Below, one piece after another: positions 36,111 to 44,587 of a stretch of DNA of 64,000 nucleotides. The notes beneath the pieces are model-generated. The model had not been told where the DNA came from, ran no database searches, and saw only the letters and a list, made by a program, of their open reading frames with translations. A program made the position numbers and the translations under genes. Origin of the DNA: Shimia litoralis (GTDB taxonomy: Bacteria; Pseudomonadota; Alphaproteobacteria; Rhodobacterales; Rhodobacteraceae); assembly GCF_005518135.1 (NCBI RefSeq), contig NZ_SULI01000002.1, positions 62,001 through 126,000 on the forward strand, written 5' to 3'. Each line of letters opens with the position of its first letter. Within the stretch, counting starts at the first letter, position 1.

Positions 36111-36740
36111 CTATCTTGTGTGAATCGGCAATGACTCGCGTCTTGTTTCCCATCCGAGTTTTGCAAGCTCCGGCGTCTTGGAAGCTGCTTGCGGCCAGCC
36201 CACACACAGATAAGCCACAAGTGACCACTCTTTTGGGGCATCCAGATCGTGGCATAGCTTGTCGGGGTCCAAAATGGACACCCAGCCGACGCCCAATCCT
36301 TGCGCACGTGCGGCGAGCCAAAACTGCGTAATCGCGCCCACCACCGAATATCGCCGCATCTCTGGCATTGAACCCGCCCCAAGTCCGGATCCTTTAGGCG
36401 TGCCATCGTCACAGAATACAGCAAGCTGAATTGGGGCATGCGTCATGCCGCTTAGTTTAAGTCTGGAGTAAAGTTCGGCCTTTTCACCGTTGTATCCGGC
36501 AAGTGCTTTGGCATTGGCAGTTTGAAAGTTTTCAAGCGCCGCCGCCCGTGCTGTCGTGCTGTTGACGCGCAGGATGCGCCATGGCTCGGACAGGCCGACA
36601 GATGGGGCCAGCAAAAATGCATCGAGGCACTCGGTTAAGAGTGCCTCGTCTACGGGGTCGGTGCGAAACTGGCGCACATCTCTGCGCCATTGCATCAGTC
36701 GTCGCAGGTCATTCTGGAAATCAGGCGTAAAGTCGGTCAT
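36111..36740 (-). CDS. bluB: 5,6-dimethylbenzimidazole synthase
   Basis: BluB destroys FMNH2 with oxygen to make 5,6-dimethylbenzimidazole, the lower ligand of vitamin B12. The 209-aa nitroreductase-fold protein has the BluB features RRDVRQFR (about 19-26), LLAPSVGLSEPWRILRV and GLGVGWVSILDP. Its place between rpsP and rimM is unusual, and no other B12 genes are near. A general nitroreductase is a less likely reading. Confidence 0.88.
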   Translation of the reverse strand: MTDFTPDFQNDLRRLMQWRRDVRQFRTDPVDEALLTECLDAFLLAPSVGLSEPWRILRVNSTTARAAALENFQTANAKALAGYNGEKAELYSRLKLSGMTHAPIQLAVFCDDGTPKGSGLGAGSMPEMRRYSVVGAITQFWLAARAQGLGVGWVSILDPDKLCHDLDAPKEWSLVAYLCVGWPQAASKTPELAKLGWETRRESLPIHTR

Positions 36741-36757
36741 CCCAGAGCGATCCTTGC

Positions 36758-37111
36758 TTACTCTTCAGAAGCGTCGGCAGCTTTGGCAGCTTTTTCTTCT
36801 GCGCGCTCAACGGCTTTTTTGCCAGGAGCACCTTTCACAGGGTTGCTACGCTCTTTTTTGGCAACAACACCAGCAGCTTCCAACATACGTGAAACACGGT
36901 CAGTTGTTTGTGCGCCTTGGCCCAACCAGTACTGAACGCGCTCGATGTCCATTTTTACGCGCTCTTCGCTGTCTTTTGGCAGCAGTGGGTTATATGTGCC
37001 CAGTTTTTCGATGAAACGGCCATCGCGTGGCATGCGGCTGTCTGCTGCAACGATGCGATAAAATGGACGTTTCTTGGAACCGCCGCGTGCGAGACGAATT
37101 TTCATAGCCAT
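36758..37111 (-). CDS. rpsP: 30S ribosomal protein S16
   Basis: S16 helps assemble the small subunit. The 117-aa protein has [34 protein letters not shown] and a longer Lys/Ala/Glu-rich tail usual in alphaproteobacteria. The start at 37111 follows GGAGAAAAC; a Met two codons later is possible. It follows the chorismate mutase gene by 56 bp. Confidence 0.97.
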   Translation of the reverse strand: MAMKIRLARGGSKKRPFYRIVAADSRMPRDGRFIEKLGTYNPLLPKDSEERVKMDIERVQYWLGQGAQTTDRVSRMLEAAGVVAKKERSNPVKGAPGKKAVERAEEKAAKAADASEE

Positions 37112-37167
37112 GGTGTTTTCTCCTATAATGGCGTTGTTTGGCGGGGCGTACCCTGCCGACATCTGTG

Positions 37168-37464
37168 TTATTCTTGATGTTTCTTGTGGTGCTGAATGAC
37201 TTCCTGAATGATGAAGTTCAGAAAGTTCTTGGCGAATTCGGGGTCTAGGTTCGCTGCTTTTGACAGGTCTTCCAGACGGGCAATTTGGTCGGCTTCGCGG
37301 TTGGGATCGCTGGGGGGCAGATCGTGTTCCGCCTTGAGTTTTCCAACGGCTTGGGTGTGCTTGAATCGCTCGCCCAGTGTGTACACCAAAATGGCGTCCA
37401 GACGGTCGATGCTCTCGCGATGTTCCTTAAGAACCTCGGCTGCGCGGGTTACTGCATCGGTCAT
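37168..37464 (-). CDS. Chorismate mutase (AroQ type)
   Basis: This 98-aa helical protein is an AroQ-class chorismate mutase, converting chorismate to prephenate for Phe and Tyr synthesis. It has [19 protein letters not shown] with the active-site Arg, and the [16 protein letters not shown] segment. It stands between a GNAT gene and rpsP. The prephenate dehydratase that uses its product is at 61161-61997. Confidence 0.92.
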   Translation of the reverse strand: MTDAVTRAAEVLKEHRESIDRLDAILVYTLGERFKHTQAVGKLKAEHDLPPSDPNREADQIARLEDLSKAANLDPEFAKNFLNFIIQEVIQHHKKHQE

Positions 37465-37548
37465 ATGCGGTCTCCTTGGATGAGGGCAGCACAGCGTACA
37501 TGGGACATCAAATGCGAGTACTTAGAGGCTGGCACGTAGGTAAATAGA

Positions 37549-38154
37549 TCAGTCAAGCGCATAGCCTTTCGGTTTGAACATCGGGTCGGAGTAATGGTTG
37601 ATTTCCATTTCTATCCCGTCCGCGATCTGACTTGACCGCATCTGTTCTGGCGTCGGGTGGCGATAGACAACATCATGCCCGTCTACGGTTGCGGCCTCTT
37701 TGTCTTTCTTGGCCCCGAGCCGCTCTGCAAGCCGGATCGAGTCAAGGTTCTTGGGTTCCAGATAGCTTACAGCCCCATCCCAGCCCAACTGGTTGTAAAA
37801 ATACTTGCGCGCAGCATGGGTTGCCTCAAGTGCGTACCCGTGACCTGCGACTTCGGGCCAGATAATCCAGGCAATTTCTTTTTCCGGCCAGTTTGGCGGA
37901 CACCAGCCGCCAGCCATTCCAAGCGTGGCGTCGGTTTCTTTGTCATGGATCATCCACATCCCGTATCCACGGATCTGCCAGTGGCCGATCTCGGCGGCAT
38001 AGAGCATCCAGCTTTCATAGGCGTTCAACGGACCACCCATAAACCGTGACCGGTATGATGCAAACGTATGCTTGAAGTTTGGATAGTCTTCGGGCTCGGG
38101 GCCACGCATCACCAACCGTTCGGTTTCGATGATCGGAATATTTCGGGTACCCAT
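37549..38154 (-). CDS. GNAT acetyltransferase, RimJ/RimL-like
   Basis: This 201-aa N-acetyltransferase has the N-terminal IIETERLVMRGPEPED and the acetyl-CoA loop EVAGHGYALEATHAARKYFY. It shares overall sequence with the gene upstream, suggesting a tandem duplication, and its ATG overlaps that gene's stop by 1 nt (TAATG). The substrate is unknown. Confidence 0.88.
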   Translation of the reverse strand: MGTRNIPIIETERLVMRGPEPEDYPNFKHTFASYRSRFMGGPLNAYESWMLYAAEIGHWQIRGYGMWMIHDKETDATLGMAGGWCPPNWPEKEIAWIIWPEVAGHGYALEATHAARKYFYNQLGWDGAVSYLEPKNLDSIRLAERLGAKKDKEAATVDGHDVVYRHPTPEQMRSSQIADGIEMEINHYSDPMFKPKGYALD

Positions 38155-38702
38155 TACGCGTAGGCCTCCATGCCGCCTGAGGACAGATCAGCCGCAGAAA
38201 TATGGCGCCAGATGTTCATCGGGCCAAATGCTGGGTGTTCGTATGTCGTTTCAAATTTTGCGCCAAGCCGCTCTGCCACAGCCTTGCTGGCGGTGTTCTC
38301 GTCATCAATCAAAGAAATCACCGTCTTCCAGCCAAGTGTCCCATAGGCATAATCCCGGGCCGCTATTGCTGCTTCGGTTGCGAACCCCTTGCCGATGGCC
38401 TGGGGCATCAATGTCCAGCCGATTTCGGGCTCTGGCCAACCCAAAGGGTTCCACAAGCCGACACGCCCAACATATGCACCCGTGGTTTTGTCCTGTAGGG
38501 CCCAAAAGCCATACCCGCGCATGGCCCAATGGCCAATCAGGCACGCCAGCAAACGCCATGTTTCATCGGGGCGCTTTGGGCCGCCCACAAATTTGGAGTC
38601 ATCAGAAGCATAGAATGCCGCTTCGGCGTCAAAGTCTGCCTCGCAAGGGGCGCGCAGGATCAGGCGTTGCGTTTCCAAGGTGGGAATGGTGAAGGTTGTC
38701 AT
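38154..38702 (-). CDS. GNAT acetyltransferase, RimJ/RimL-like
   Basis: This 182-aa acetyltransferase begins FTIPTLETQRLILRAPCEAD and has MPQAIGKGFATEAAIAARDYAY as acetyl-CoA-binding segment. It shares the GPLNAYESW/GPKRPDETW-type region and the GYGMW/GYGFW motif with the following gene, so the two are paralogues. The start at 38702 matches the family; an upstream extension is rejected. Confidence 0.88.
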   Translation of the reverse strand: MTTFTIPTLETQRLILRAPCEADFDAEAAFYASDDSKFVGGPKRPDETWRLLACLIGHWAMRGYGFWALQDKTTGAYVGRVGLWNPLGWPEPEIGWTLMPQAIGKGFATEAAIAARDYAYGTLGWKTVISLIDDENTASKAVAERLGAKFETTYEHPAFGPMNIWRHISAADLSSGGMEAYA

Positions 38703-38825
38703 GCGACGCCCCCGCAAATATTCCCTGTGCGTGCTGTCACGCACACCACCGCCGTCGCGTTCACCGCGCAAATGCGCAGAGTGTGCATCTGGCAAAAGGA
38801 TATGTGGTGTGAGGCGCGCATCAGT

Positions 38826-40340
38826 TTATTTCTTTTTCCCAAACCCAGATAGACCCGATGGCAGCCCCATGCCGCCACCCATGCCAGGCAGACCACCCGG
38901 CAGTTTGCCACCCATGGCTTTGGCAGCTTGTTCAAGCGCCTTGGGGTCCATTTGGCTTGGGTCCATCCCTGCGGGCATATCGCCGCCTTTCCCAAACATG
39001 CCTTTCATGGCTTGTTTGAGCATGCCGCCTTTGCCCATTTTGCCCATCTTTTTCATCATATCGGACATCTGGCGCTGCATCTTGAGCAGCTTGTTCAAAT
39101 CTGCAACCTCCATGCCGGCGCCTTTGGCGATCCGCTTTTTGCGGCTGGCCTGAAGGATTTGCGGATTGGCGCGCTCTAGCTTGGTCATGGATTGGATCAA
39201 AGCGATCTGCTGCTTCAAGACCTTATCATCCATGCCCGCGTCTTTGACCTGTTTGGACATCTTGGCCATGCCGGGCATCATACCCATGACACCTTCCATG
39301 CCGCCCATCTTGATCATCTGCTCAAGCTGCATTTTCAGATCGTTCATGTTGAAGCGGCCCTTTTGAAAGCGCTTCATCATGCGTTCGGCTTGTTCAGCCT
39401 CGATTGTTTCTTGCGCTTTCTCAACCAGAGCAACGATGTCGCCCATGCCAAGAATACGACCCGCGACACGGTCAGGTTCGAAGGTTTCCAGCGCATCCAT
39501 TTTTTCGCCAAGACCGACGAATTTGATGGGCTTGCCAGTGACCGCACGCATCGAAAGCGCGGCGCCACCACGGCCATCACCATCCATACGGGTCAGAACC
39601 ACACCAGAGATGCCGATTTTGCCGTCGAATTCTTCGGCGACTTCCACCGCGACTTGACCTGTCAGGCCATCGACCACCAGCAGGGTTTCACGCGGGTTGA
39701 CGACGTCACGTACGTCCTCGACCTCTTGCATAAGGACTTCGTCGATTTGCAATCGGCCCGCAGTGTCGAGCATATAGACGTCATAGCCACCCAGAGTGGC
39801 CTGTTGCTTGGCGCGTTTTGCAATTTGAACGGCGGTCTCGCCAGCCACGATCGGCAGTGTATCAACGCCGATTTGTTGCCCCAAAACCTGAAGCTGCTGC
39901 ATCGCCGCAGGACGATAGATATCCAGCGATGCCATCAAGACGCGTTTGCCGTTCTTTTCGGTCAGCCGTTTGGCAAGCTTACCCGTGGTTGTGGTTTTAC
40001 CCGATCCTTGCAAACCCACCATCAGAATGGGGGCTGGCGCATTGTCAACCTTGAGCTCACCAGGGTTTTCATCGTTCCCTGCAAGCACATGCTGAAGCTC
40101 GTCGTGCACAATTTTGACGACCTGCTGACCGGGCGTGATCGATTTCGTGACGGCTTGCCCCGTTGCTTTGTCTTGGACAGCTTTCACAAAGTCACGCGCG
40201 ACAGGCAGCGATACATCGGCCTCAAGCAGGGCGACGCGTACCTCGCGCAGGGCGGTTTTTACATCTTCGTCAGACAGCGCACCTTGTTTGGTCAGTCGGT
40301 CAAAGACACCGGAAAGGCGTTCGGATAGGTTTTCAAACAT
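38826..40340 (-). CDS. ffh: Signal recognition particle protein Ffh
   Basis: Ffh with the SRP RNA guides nascent membrane proteins to FtsY. The 504-aa protein has the N domain, the GTPase G1 loop GLQGSGKTTTTGKLA (about 108-122), LDTAGRLQIDE, LTRMDGDGRGGAA, and a long Met/Gly-rich M domain for signal sequences and RNA. Its RNA partner is encoded at 57414-57507. An extended hairpin sits in its leader at 40424-40452. Confidence 0.97.
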   Translation of the reverse strand: MFENLSERLSGVFDRLTKQGALSDEDVKTALREVRVALLEADVSLPVARDFVKAVQDKATGQAVTKSITPGQQVVKIVHDELQHVLAGNDENPGELKVDNAPAPILMVGLQGSGKTTTTGKLAKRLTEKNGKRVLMASLDIYRPAAMQQLQVLGQQIGVDTLPIVAGETAVQIAKRAKQQATLGGYDVYMLDTAGRLQIDEVLMQEVEDVRDVVNPRETLLVVDGLTGQVAVEVAEEFDGKIGISGVVLTRMDGDGRGGAALSMRAVTGKPIKFVGLGEKMDALETFEPDRVAGRILGMGDIVALVEKAQETIEAEQAERMMKRFQKGRFNMNDLKMQLEQMIKMGGMEGVMGMMPGMAKMSKQVKDAGMDDKVLKQQIALIQSMTKLERANPQILQASRKKRIAKGAGMEVADLNKLLKMQRQMSDMMKKMGKMGKGGMLKQAMKGMFGKGGDMPAGMDPSQMDPKALEQAAKAMGGKLPGGLPGMGGGMGLPSGLSGFGKKK

Positions 40341-40423
40341 CGCTTTCGGTTCCTTTTCAACCGCTTCCAATATGGTCCGTACATAGTCACGAACCGCTCA
40401 ACTGCTAGACCCATACAGAACTG

Positions 40424-40452
40424 CCCCCGTGGGCGAAACTCGCTGACGGGGG
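40424..40452 (-). other. Extended hairpin in the ffh leader
   Basis: CCCCCGT (40424-40430) pairs with ACGGGGG (40446-40452); inside, GCGA (40433-40436) pairs with TCGC (40440-40443) around a 3-nt loop, leaving a small internal loop. It lies 84-112 bp before the ffh start in the 222-bp gap. It may be a leader structure, or the terminator of the nitrilase-like gene upstream on the same strand. Confidence 0.45.
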
Positions 40453-40562
40453 GCGATCCCTGCCCGAGGGCAATGGGACCGGAAGTTTTGACAGACTCCC
40501 GGATGTGGCCCAGCGTTTAGACTCGGGACGTCACAGAGTCAAGAAGCACAGGTGTTTCACCC

Positions 40563-41345
40563 CTAATGCAGATGTTTGGGAAGGGTCATTTCTGAAGCAA
40601 ACGCCTTTTGTGGACCGGATGATACATATGCGGCGGGATCAATCGTCGCATAGATCAGCGCATCACCCGTTCGGGGTGTGGCGCATAGAATACCGCCATC
40701 AGGTGCTACGATACACGAAGACCCTTGGGGCGAGGGGATGCCTTCGGCGTGCGCGTGATTGGCATAAGCCATGAAGATTTGGTTTTCTACAGCGCGAATA
40801 GGCACAGAGTGATGGGCGTCAAATGGTTGGTCTGGTGTTTGAGGTAACCCGGTGGGCACAACAATCAGATCGACGCCCGCCTGTGCAAGTTGCCGTATGT
40901 TATCGGCAAACTCGATCTGATCGCACATAAGAAATCCCGTCATGATCCCATCGAAATCTGCCGTCACAACGTACGGGCCGTGTCCCACAAAACGCGTACG
41001 ATCCGCATCATCATACAAATATGCCTTGCGAAAAATTGCAGGGCTTTCGGGGTTTGTCAGGTTGATAATCAAAGCACTTGTGCGATGTGTGTCGCCGTCT
41101 TGTTCCGGCACGCCAGCCACGAGGCTTATCCCGATCGATATTGCGCTTCTTGTCAAACGCGTGGCCCAATCATCGCGACTGAAATGGGCTTCGATACTAC
41201 TGGCGTTGTTGTACATCGGAGAAAATGCCGGTGTCACCAGAATGTCGGCGCCCTTTCCTGCAGCGTCGCGCATCGCGGCCTCGACGCGATCCAGCATGCC
41301 TGTGGGGCACTGTGCAGGAGACATCTGAAAGAGGGCAATTTTCAT
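40563..41345 (-). CDS. Carbon-nitrogen hydrolase-like protein lacking the catalytic Glu
   Basis: This 260-aa protein has the nitrilase fold. The Lys (FRKAYLYD, K107) and Cys (GFLMCDQIEF, C141) of the triad are present, but the Glu after the first strand is replaced: the segment reads ILVTPAFSPM with Ala40. It begins MKIALFQMSPAQCP, as in amidase members. It may be inactive or use another acid. It stands alone upstream of ffh on the same strand. Confidence 0.82.
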   Translation of the reverse strand: MKIALFQMSPAQCPTGMLDRVEAAMRDAAGKGADILVTPAFSPMYNNASSIEAHFSRDDWATRLTRSAISIGISLVAGVPEQDGDTHRTSALIINLTNPESPAIFRKAYLYDDADRTRFVGHGPYVVTADFDGIMTGFLMCDQIEFADNIRQLAQAGVDLIVVPTGLPQTPDQPFDAHHSVPIRAVENQIFMAYANHAHAEGIPSPQGSSCIVAPDGGILCATPRTGDALIYATIDPAAYVSSGPQKAFASEMTLPKHLH

Positions 41346-41603
41346 AGTGGGCTTTCGGTGCGCAAGGAGCCGAACGTCGATACGCGCAGCATATTATTTA
41401 TGTGACCATCAGAATGGCGACCATTCAGCAACTATCCGGTGCGCCGTCCGATATGTCGAGAGCATGTTCTTGAAACTCACTGTTTCACGTGGCTTTCGGC
41501 GGATATTCACTGGCGCGCGACAGGAGCGCAGCGGGGCATTCGGCGATTGCATGCGGCGAAGTTGGTGTGCAAAACATGGCCTATGCCGTTTCAGGAGGAC
41601 ACA

Positions 41604-42137
41604 ATGGACGCATCAACAGACTTCCAAAACAGTTTGCCTGTGTCGTCGGATGCGCTTTTGGCGCAATTGGATGATTGGGGCATTGAATACAAGCTCCATC
41701 AGCACGTACCTTTGCGCACCGTTGCAGATGCCAAGACCGTCGAGGCAGAGATTTCAGGGGGGCAGGCTGGCGCGTTTCACGTAAAAAACCTGTATCTGCG
41801 CGACAAGAAAAAACGAAATCATTTGGTTACGCTTGAACAAGATCGAGAGATCGACCTAAAGGCGTTGGGGGCGAATTTGGGTGTCGGGAACTTGTCTTTT
41901 GGATCTGCTGACCGGTTGATGGATCACCTTGGAATTCGTCCCGGCGCAGTGAGCCCTTTGGCAATGGTCACTGGCCAAAAGCAAGGCGTGACGTTTTATT
42001 TGGACCGTGCCGCGCAAGATGCCGACATGATATATATGCATCCGCTGGTCAATGACCGGACGGTGGCAATGCGGCCTGAGGCGTTGCTGACGGTCTTGGA
42101 AAGAATTGGCGCATCCGTGACGTGGCTTGATCTGTGA
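41604..42137 (+). CDS. Prolyl-tRNA editing protein ProX/YbaK family
   Basis: This family removes alanine or cysteine wrongly loaded on tRNA-Pro. The 177-aa single-domain protein has LYLRDKKKRNHLVTLEQD and GIRPGAVSPLAMV, the conserved core of the YbaK/ProX/INS domain. AGGAGG is 8 nt before the ATG at 41604, so a longer upstream start is rejected. Confidence 0.88.
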   Translation: MDASTDFQNSLPVSSDALLAQLDDWGIEYKLHQHVPLRTVADAKTVEAEISGGQAGAFHVKNLYLRDKKKRNHLVTLEQDREIDLKALGANLGVGNLSFGSADRLMDHLGIRPGAVSPLAMVTGQKQGVTFYLDRAAQDADMIYMHPLVNDRTVAMRPEALLTVLERIGASVTWLDL

Positions 42138-42254
42138 GGGCTGTCGATTTGGGCCTCTGTCCAAAATCTTGATCTGGCGCAAACAGAGGCATGGCAGATT
42201 GCCTTAAGAGAGACTAGCGTGGCGATAATTTTAGCATGAGTCGGAGTGAGTTCA

Positions 42255-43013
42255 GTGGCAACTGTATTGAGTGATGCGCAGGTCGCATCGTTTCGCGAAG
42301 CCGGATTTCTTTTTGTTCCAGAGATGTTTTCCAAAGACGAAATGCAAAACATCACCGCTTGGACGCAAGAGCTTGCCAATCGTGATGAAGAGATTGGCAA
42401 AGAGTGGAAGTATTTTGAAACGGCGCGCACAGATGGTGGGCGTATTTTGAACCGCATCGAAAACTTTGTGCCGCATCACGCCCAAATGGGGGCATTGGTG
42501 CAGGATGATCGTTTCCTTGCGGCGTGTTCACAGTTGTTTGGCGAAGAGGCCGTGCTGTTCAAGGACAAAATCAATTGCAAAATGCCGGGCGGGGGCGGGT
42601 TTGAACCGCATCAGGATATGCAAGCGGGCTGGGATGTCTATGGCGATCTGCATATCTCGATTTTGGTGGCGATTGATCCCATGACGGCACAAAACGGCGC
42701 GTTGGACATTGTCGCGGGAATGCATAAACAAGGTCTCTTGGGGGAAATGTGGGCCCCATTGGACGAAGACCAAATGAAAGGTGCCCAGTGGCAGGCGCTC
42801 TATTGCAAACCTGGAGATGTGTTGTTCTTTGACAGCTATGCGCCGCATCGGTCAGGGCCAAACACGACGGATCAGGCGCGTCGTGCAATGTATCTGACAT
42901 ATGGCAAGCTGTCCGACGGAGATGAGCGCGCGCGATATTATGCGGATAAGCATGCGAACTATCCCCCCGACATCGAGCGCGACCCCGAAGGAGATTACGG
43001 GTACAAGGTTTAA
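42255..43013 (+). CDS. Phytanoyl-CoA dioxygenase (PhyH) family protein
   Basis: This 252-aa Fe(II)/2-oxoglutarate-dependent oxygenase has the metal triad: His and Asp in FEPHQDMQAGW and the distal His in YAPHRSGPN, followed by the 2-oxoglutarate-binding Arg region (ARRAMYLTY). A GTG at 42255 is chosen because GGAG ends 8 nt before it; a GTG at 42246 overlaps that site. Substrates in this family range from phytanoyl-CoA to hydroxy-ectoine precursors and natural products. Confidence 0.86.
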   Translation: MATVLSDAQVASFREAGFLFVPEMFSKDEMQNITAWTQELANRDEEIGKEWKYFETARTDGGRILNRIENFVPHHAQMGALVQDDRFLAACSQLFGEEAVLFKDKINCKMPGGGGFEPHQDMQAGWDVYGDLHISILVAIDPMTAQNGALDIVAGMHKQGLLGEMWAPLDEDQMKGAQWQALYCKPGDVLFFDSYAPHRSGPNTTDQARRAMYLTYGKLSDGDERARYYADKHANYPPDIERDPEGDYGYKV

Positions 43014-43018
43014 ACAGC

Positions 43019-43046
43019 ACGGGCGGGGATATCCCCGCCCGTTTAC
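43019..43046. terminator. Perfect 24-bp palindrome terminator
   Basis: ACGGGCGGGGAT (43019-43030) and ATCCCCGCCCGT (43031-43042) form one unbroken palindrome followed by TTT. It ends the PhyH gene and may also serve the convergent azoR gene. Confidence 0.8.
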
Positions 43047-43053
43047 GTAATAC

Positions 43054-43596
43054 CTAGGCGGCTTTTGTCAGCGCAGTCGTGCCGTCGCTGTCTAGGACGG
43101 TCACGTCGGTGATCCCCATAAAGCCGAGCGCAAATTTCAGATAAGGCGTGGCAAAATCAAATTCCGACCCGATGGGTGTGCCGCCACTTGCGAGGGCGAC
43201 AATAACCTTCTTGCCCTCTAGCATCCCCTTGGGGCCGTTTTCTGTATAGGCAAATGTCACACCGGCGCGCATGACCTGATCAATCCAAGCCTTAAAACTG
43301 GCAGGGATATTGAAGTTATACATTGCTGAGCCGATCACAATGGTGTCGGCCGCCAGAAGCTCTGCCACGAGAGTGTCGGAATAGGCCAATGCTTGTGCTT
43401 GGGCGACCGTGCGATCATTCGGGGGTGTAAACGTGGCTTGGGTCCAGACTTCATCAAGCAAAGGGACGCCATGCGCGAGATCGCGTTCGACCGTTTCAGC
43501 AGGATTAAGATGTTGCACAATTTGTGCGGACAGCTTGCGAGACACAGAGTCTTGGTGGCGAGCGGATGCATTTATGTGGAGAACGGAGTGAGTCAT
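43054..43596 (-). CDS. azoR: FMN-dependent NADH-azoreductase
   Basis: AzoR is a flavodoxin-fold quinone/azo reductase. The 180-aa protein has ASARHQDSVSRKL (phosphate loop), SAMYNFNIPASFKAWIDQV and LASGGTPIGSEFDFATPYL, all FMN/active-site motifs. The ATG at 43596 follows AAGGA. It is divergent from a LysR gene at 43706 that may control it. Confidence 0.9.
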   Translation of the reverse strand: MTHSVLHINASARHQDSVSRKLSAQIVQHLNPAETVERDLAHGVPLLDEVWTQATFTPPNDRTVAQAQALAYSDTLVAELLAADTIVIGSAMYNFNIPASFKAWIDQVMRAGVTFAYTENGPKGMLEGKKVIVALASGGTPIGSEFDFATPYLKFALGFMGITDVTVLDSDGTTALTKAA

Positions 43597-43705
43597 TTGC
43601 AAATCCTTTTTCGTTTGGCGGGACATGAATGAAATTGGGCATTGCAAAAATAAACACAATCTCTGAATATGCGCATATACTGTTTGAATTTGCACAGAGA
43701 CGAAG

Positions 43706-44587
43706 ATGGATAATTGGGACGAGATTCGCACGGCCTATCAAGTAGCGCGTATGGGTACCGTCAGTGGGGCGGCGGATGTTCTTGGCGTTCATCATGCGAC
43801 AGTCATTCGCCACATTGATGCGCTTGAGGCCAAGCTTGGGGTCAAGCTGTTTCAACGCCACGCTCGTGGGTACACTGCCACGGAAGCCGGCGAGGATTTG
43901 TTGCGCGTGGCCAAAACGACGGATGACCAATTTGGCCAACTCGAAGGGCGCATAAAGGGTCGAGGCACCGAGATGACAGGCGAACTTGTCGTCACATCCC
44001 TCGCGTCGATGTCTGCGCTATTGGTTCCGGTGCTGACAGCCTTTCAAGAAAAACACCCCGAGATTATCGTGCGCTATTTAACCGGAACGCGATTGTTTCG
44101 ACTCGAATACGGCGAGGCACACGTGGCAGTACGCGCAGGGCCCAGCCCCAAAGAGCCGGACAATGTTGTGCAATCTCTTGGGACCCTCCCCATTGGCCTA
44201 TTCGCTAGCAAAGAGTATATCGCAGCGCACGGTGTCCCCAAAGATCTGCCAGACCTTGCCCGACATCGGTTTGTTGGCCCTGATGAGCCAAGATTCCGCG
44301 CGCCTTTTCTACAATGGCTCAGTGATAATGTCCCAAGACAGCAGGTGGTGTTTCGCACAACGGATACCGAAGCGAGCGAAAAGGCGATTTTGGCAGGGGC
44401 GGGGATCGGTTTCCTGCCAACATGGATGGGAAAAATGCATCCGGACATTTCCGAAATTTGGCCGCGTGATCCTGACTGGAATGGCAATTTGTGGTTGGTC
44501 ACGCATGTCGATCTGCATCGCACCACCAAAGTCCAAGCCTTTCAGGCGTTTCTAAAAGAGAATGCCAAGTACTGGGAGAATCTATGA
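43706..44587 (+). CDS. LysR-family transcriptional regulator
   Basis: This 293-aa LysR protein has the N-terminal helix-turn-helix GTVSGAADVLGVHHATVIRHI (split here: GTVSGAADVL, then GVHHATVIRHI; about 17-37) and a periplasmic-binding-type effector domain. It is divergent from azoR with a 109-bp gap and overlaps the EamA transporter by 4 nt, so it may control both. Confidence 0.88.
   Translation: MDNWDEIRTAYQVARMGTVSGAADVLGVHHATVIRHIDALEAKLGVKLFQRHARGYTATEAGEDLLRVAKTTDDQFGQLEGRIKGRGTEMTGELVVTSLASMSALLVPVLTAFQEKHPEIIVRYLTGTRLFRLEYGEAHVAVRAGPSPKEPDNVVQSLGTLPIGLFASKEYIAAHGVPKDLPDLARHRFVGPDEPRFRAPFLQWLSDNVPRQQVVFRTTDTEASEKAILAGAGIGFLPTWMGKMHPDISEIWPRDPDWNGNLWLVTHVDLHRTTKVQAFQAFLKENAKYWENL

Noticed and set aside
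38111-38124. Exact copy of the paaG-upstream 14-mer ACCAACCGTTCGGT
   Set aside because: It lies inside the coding sequence of a GNAT acetyltransferase (the conserved ETERLVMRG segment), not near a promoter or any paa gene. Chance match.
38727-38744. Hairpin GTGCGTG-CTGT-CACGCAC between ffh and the GNAT gene
   Set aside because: A perfect 7-bp stem but no U-run, and it lies upstream of the acetyltransferase on the same strand as ffh. Too little support to call a terminator.
39192-40328. 378-codon open frame on the plus strand
   Set aside because: It lies opposite ffh, which is unmistakable on the minus strand; the mirror frame is His/Gln-rich and unlike any protein.
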